DNA from: Breoghania sp037026715
GTDB taxonomy: Bacteria > Pseudomonadota > Alphaproteobacteria > Rhizobiales > Stappiaceae
DNA length: 6,666 nucleotides
Assembly: GCF_037026715.1 (NCBI RefSeq)
Contig: NZ_JBANCG010000025.1
Span: 1-6,666, forward strand
Reading direction: 5' to 3'
How positions within the stretch are numbered: the stretch's first letter is position 1; each line of letters opens with the position of its first letter. This document shows, one piece after another, positions 4,900 to 6,666 of this stretch. The notes beneath the pieces were generated by a model that saw only the letters and a list, made by a program, of their open reading frames with translations, was not told the origin of the DNA and did not search any database. The position numbers were made by a program, and so were the translations under genes.

Positions 4900-4948
4900 T
4901 TTATATGTAACCACGTAACGATTCCCTAGGGGGAAGAAAGGTCTGATT

Positions 4949-5098
4949 ATGGCTGTCGAACATACGCCTACCGGAATAGTCCATGCTGGGTCAAAAGGGG
5001 GAACGACTGGGTGTGGTTATAACACCAATGATAACCCCGGCCATTGGGTGAATACGACTAAACGCATCACATGCGATAAGAACGGCTGCAAAAACTAG
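4949..5098 (+). CDS. Small 49-residue Cys-containing protein
   Basis: I do not recognise a named function. ATG 4949 is preceded by a strong ribosome site (GAAAGG 4936-4941, seven bases away; AGGGGG slightly further). The protein begins MAVEHTPTGIVHAGSKGG, continues TTGCGYNTNDNPGHWVNTT and ends RITCDKNGCKN. Cys 22, 42 and 47 with His 12 and 32 could bind a metal, or two Cys could pair. No signal peptide or membrane segment is seen. The C-terminal codons recur at 372-395 with only synonymous changes, evidence that this frame is under protein-level selection. Just past TAG (5096-5098) the same frame encodes another conserved Cys/His peptide (5099-5155). It stands alone between the AT-rich island and the convergent parDE. 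Confidence 0.6.
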   Translation: MAVEHTPTGIVHAGSKGGTTGCGYNTNDNPGHWVNTTKRITCDKNGCKN

Positions 5099-5158
5099 GC
5101 ACCATTTCGCGTGGATGCCCATCAAGACCACATTTGCGCGCGCTCTACGCAGAGGTAG
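5099..5158 (+). other. Conserved in-frame peptide beyond the amber stop
   Basis: Directly after TAG the frame reads APFRVDAHQDHICARSTQR and stops at TAG 5156-5158. The partial copy at 396-450 encodes VQNHQGHICAAWSTRR. Of four base differences in the HQxHICA codons, three are synonymous in this frame, as expected for a translated sequence. It has no start codon of its own. Readthrough of the amber, a lost fusion, or ancestry as one longer zinc-binding protein are all possible. Confidence 0.35.
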
Positions 5159-5213
5159 GTGTTCCAGAACACCCGAGTGAATGGGGAAGCCGCAAACGCA
5201 AGCCTCCCCATTC
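5158..5213. repeat. Dyads between the small gene and parE
   Basis: GGTGTTC-CA-GAACACC (5158-5173) is a near-palindrome. GAATGGGG (5179-5186) and CCCCATTC (5206-5213) form an 8-bp stem with a 19-base loop. Convergent genes meet here, so these may help end transcription, although no T tract follows. The remainder up to 5284 shows no gene. Confidence 0.45.
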
Positions 5214-5284
5214 TATCCGGATCAATCCCAGGCTCTAAGGAAGGGATTGAACTTAGGGGAGGCTAGCAGCCGGTTGACTGCCGG

Positions 5285-5674
5285 TCACTGGTCATCCTGG
5301 TCGCGCAAGGCCGCGTCCATGAAATCCTGCAAGTCATGGTCGGCCGCATCGGCTTGTGCGACGGTCTGGCTTTGTCGGCGGGCCTCTTCAGCAAAGCCCG
5401 CCTCGCGGCCGTGGCGGACGCCCAGAACGACCACGACGCCGCCATCGTAGCGGTAGAGCGCCACATAGCCGTCGCGCCCGAAATCGATCCGCAATTCCCG
5501 CTCATCGAGAACGCCTATCGGACGGCCCATTTCCGGGTGATCCGTGAGTGTCTGAATGGTTTGGAGGATCGCTGCCGCCGCTCGTTTGGCGGCGGCCGGA
5601 TCTTTCGGGCGCAGGAATGCCCGAAGCCGCTCCAGATCCCGGAGAGCGGCGGGCGAGAAGATCACTTGTGGCAT
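5285..5674 (-). CDS. parE: ParE-family toxin
   Basis: RelE/ParE-superfamily toxin. ParE proteins poison DNA gyrase, unlike RelE mRNA cleavage; the substrate here is inferred. 129 residues: the fold is visible as MPQVIFSPAALRDLERLRAFL, a helix with AAAAILQTIQTLTDHPEMGRP, then strands ELRIDFGRDGYVALYRYD and VVVVLGVRHGREAGF, closing the core at about residue 94. ParE proteins usually end about there. The remaining 35 residues (AEEARRQSQTVAQADAADHD and on) are an unusual acidic extension. It overlaps parD by 13 bases, with GAGAAGG in the parD 3' end as its ribosome site, so translation is coupled. Confidence 0.9.
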   Translation of the reverse strand: MPQVIFSPAALRDLERLRAFLRPKDPAAAKRAAAAILQTIQTLTDHPEMGRPIGVLDERELRIDFGRDGYVALYRYDGGVVVVLGVRHGREAGFAEEARRQSQTVAQADAADHDLQDFMDAALRDQDDQ

Positions 5675-5946
5675 TCAGGCGCGGCCTTCTCGTCGTCCGT
5701 GCCCCACGTCTCCAGCCAGGCGGAGACCTCTTCGCCGGTCACATGAAGGCCGGTCGCCTGATATTCCTCCCAGGCTTTCCGGGCGTCGTCGTAGACAGCC
5801 TGGCGCTTTTCCTCGCGCTCCAGGTACTGGCCGATGGCCTCGCGCATCAGCCAATGGGGCTTCCGCTGGCGGGCTTCCGCCAACCGTTGAAGCCGCTCCT
5901 TCATGTCGGGCTCCAGCTTCACGCTGGTCGTGGCCTTCGTCGGCAT
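5662..5946 (-). CDS. parD: ParD-family antitoxin
   Basis: 94-residue antitoxin that blocks ParE and represses its own promoter. The N-terminus TTSVKLEPDMKERLQRLAEAR with PHWLMREAIGQYLERE is a ribbon-helix-helix DNA-binding domain (about residues 5-46). The C-terminal part (YQATGLHVTGEEVSAWLETW) is the usual ParE-wrapping segment with the TG-H-T-EEV pattern. ATG 5946 follows GGAGA by eight bases. Its first 21 codons and promoter are duplicated at 617-759. Confidence 0.93.
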   Translation of the reverse strand: MPTKATTSVKLEPDMKERLQRLAEARQRKPHWLMREAIGQYLEREEKRQAVYDDARKAWEEYQATGLHVTGEEVSAWLETWGTDDEKAAPECHK

Positions 5947-6025
5947 GGCGGATATCTCCGGTAAGTGTCACTAGGTGTTACTTCGTGACACTATACCGAA
6001 GGTTCCAGCAAAGCCGCAAGCCTAT
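5883..6025. repeat. 143-bp direct repeat, copy 2 (intact parD 5' end and promoter)
   Basis: The functional partner of 617-759; both lie in the same orientation. The copies differ at nine positions without gaps and diverge sharply after CCTAT at 6021-6025. Confidence 0.93.
5964..6019 (-). promoter_or_regulatory. parDE promoter and ParD operator
   Basis: On the minus strand -35 TTGCGG (6019-6014) and -10 TATAGT (5995-5990) are 18 bp apart. The inverted repeat AGTGTCAC (5964-5971) / GTGACACT (5985-5992), with 13 bases between, overlaps the -10. This is the expected place for ParD autorepression. Confidence 0.7.
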
Positions 6026-6168
6026 GGACCATTTCCGCGTCCATGTTGCGCAGGGCGAGCGTTAAACACGACCGCCATCTCTCTAAGGATTTTACTGTTC
6101 GCCCAACACGCGTATGCGCTCAACTCCATGTGTTCTTTCTGCAACACCGATTAAGCATGCTTATGAAC
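6026..6168. other. Gap between parD and toxin promoters
   Basis: About 140 bp without a recognisable gene. It contains a perfect 12-bp palindrome TAAGCATGCTTA (6152-6163) six bases before the toxin -35, a likely operator, and a loose inverted repeat ATGGAC/GTCCAT near 6024-6044. Confidence 0.5.
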
Positions 6169-6197
6169 TTGACAAATTGCGCTTGCAGATATACCTT
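6169..6197 (+). promoter_or_regulatory. Promoter of the RelE/NadS-like operon
   Basis: Perfect -35 TTGACA (6169-6174) followed by TATACC (6190-6195, 15 bp) or TACCTT (6192-6197, 17 bp). GGTACC just downstream and TAAGCATGCTTA just upstream are candidate operators for the HTH antitoxin. Confidence 0.6.
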
Positions 6198-6251
6198 GTA
6201 GGTACCACTATGTGATGTGCATCTGAAACTTTCCTTTTGAAGGAGCGTGAG

Positions 6252-6602
6252 ATGACAAAGAACAGGCCGAGGGTAGCATTCAATCCCCGCACCTTCTGTG
6301 ACGCTTGCAAAAAGCGGCATATCAGCAAGCGTCAGCTACTACCTTTGATCAGAAGGTTGCAAGATAAGCCTGAGCTCGGCTCTGAGCTTCCAGGTGTAGA
6401 TGGTGTCTATATCTGGGAAACAAGGGTGAATAATAAGAAAACCTGCTTTGTCTATCTCATTGATGCGGAGAATGATGTGCTTCAATTCATATCCGTATGT
6501 GAGGGCTATAAGCTTGAAAAGCTTACTAAAGCAGAACGAATGATGCTTGGCGCACATTTCTTCGGTGTGATCCTTCGGATCATCCAAATGCTCCTCCGAT
6601 AA
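6252..6602 (+). CDS. RelE/HigB-like toxin of the NadS-type pair
   Basis: 116 residues. The core LLPLIRRLQDKPELGSELPGV then DGVYIWETRVNNKKTCFVYL, ending KLEKLTKAERMML, follows the layout of HigB/RelE toxins: a helix pair, a P-GV-G block, two strands with the ribonuclease face, and a late (L/T)-AER helix. The usual GGxRVIY strand is degenerate (KKTCFVYLI), so its activity is uncertain. Toxins of this type cleave ribosome-bound mRNA. ATG 6252 is chosen because AAGGAG (6240-6245) lies six bases upstream; a TTG at 6237 in the same frame lacks such a site. It precedes the HTH antitoxin by 56 nt. Confidence 0.7.
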   Translation: MTKNRPRVAFNPRTFCDACKKRHISKRQLLPLIRRLQDKPELGSELPGVDGVYIWETRVNNKKTCFVYLIDAENDVLQFISVCEGYKLEKLTKAERMMLGAHFFGVILRIIQMLLR

Positions 6603-6658
6603 GGCCTCCATCAGTAGTTTTAGATGCACTAGAGAATTCAATATGGAGACCAACAGAC

Positions 6659-6666
6659 ATGGCCAA
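6659..6666 (+). CDS. 5' end of the HTH antitoxin (continues at base 1)
   Basis: ATG GCC AA at the end joins C at base 1 to make AAC, then continues AGC AAC ACA TAT in frame for 107 residues to the TGA at 314-316. GGAG at 6645-6648 lies 10 bases upstream. The perfect fit of start, ribosome site, frame and homologous N-terminal length shows the molecule is circular. Confidence 0.85.

Noticed and set aside
4529..4948. Insertion sequence in the AT-rich island
   Set aside because: No transposase frame, no terminal inverted repeats and no target duplication could be found.

Overview
The window looks like one complete small circular plasmid of 6666 bp, opened inside a gene. The last bases (ATG at 6659, reading MAN) run in frame into the reading frame that is already open at base 1. 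Joined across the ends, they give a 107-residue helix-turn-helix antitoxin. The gene set is that of a mobilizable cryptic plasmid: a Rep_3-type initiator with iterons, a MOBQ (MobA/MobL) relaxase with an RSF1010-like oriT, and two toxin-antitoxin modules. GC-rich coding DNA and the relaxase, mobilization and ParDE types suggest an alphaproteobacterium, perhaps an acetic acid bacterium (Acetobacteraceae). The host assignment is inference.

Layout. 6169-6666 plus 1-352 holds a RelE/HigB-like toxin, its NadS/HigA-like antitoxin and a strong terminator, all on the + strand. 371-759 is a scar of three fused fragments: the 3' end of a small Cys-rich gene, an internal relaxase piece with its metal-binding motif, and the 5' end and promoter of parD. 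756-2061 (- strand) carries repA and an overlapping HTH/coiled-coil accessory gene. 2062-2480 is the origin region, with an autoregulated-looking repA promoter, five 22-bp iterons and several strong dyads. 2485-3191 (- strand) has two translationally coupled mobilization accessory genes. 3192-3421 contains oriT, and the relaxase (3422-4528, +) is read divergently from the accessory genes. 4529-4948 is a noncoding-looking island that begins with about 200 bp at roughly 16% GC. 4949-5098 encodes a 49-residue Cys-containing protein that I do not recognise by name. 5285-5946 (- strand) is parDE, with an operator/promoter reaching to about 6025.

How the parts fit. RepA and the iterons drive and limit replication. 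Relaxase, accessory proteins and oriT allow transfer using a helper's secretion system. ParDE and the RelE/NadS-like pair stabilise inheritance. The 371-759 scar, which contains direct repeats of parD and relaxase DNA found elsewhere on the molecule, records recombination with itself or a close relative. The most unusual items are the small Cys-rich gene with its duplicated 3' end and conserved peptide beyond the stop, the three-part scar, the very AT-rich island, and the perfect 19-bp dyad next to the origin.
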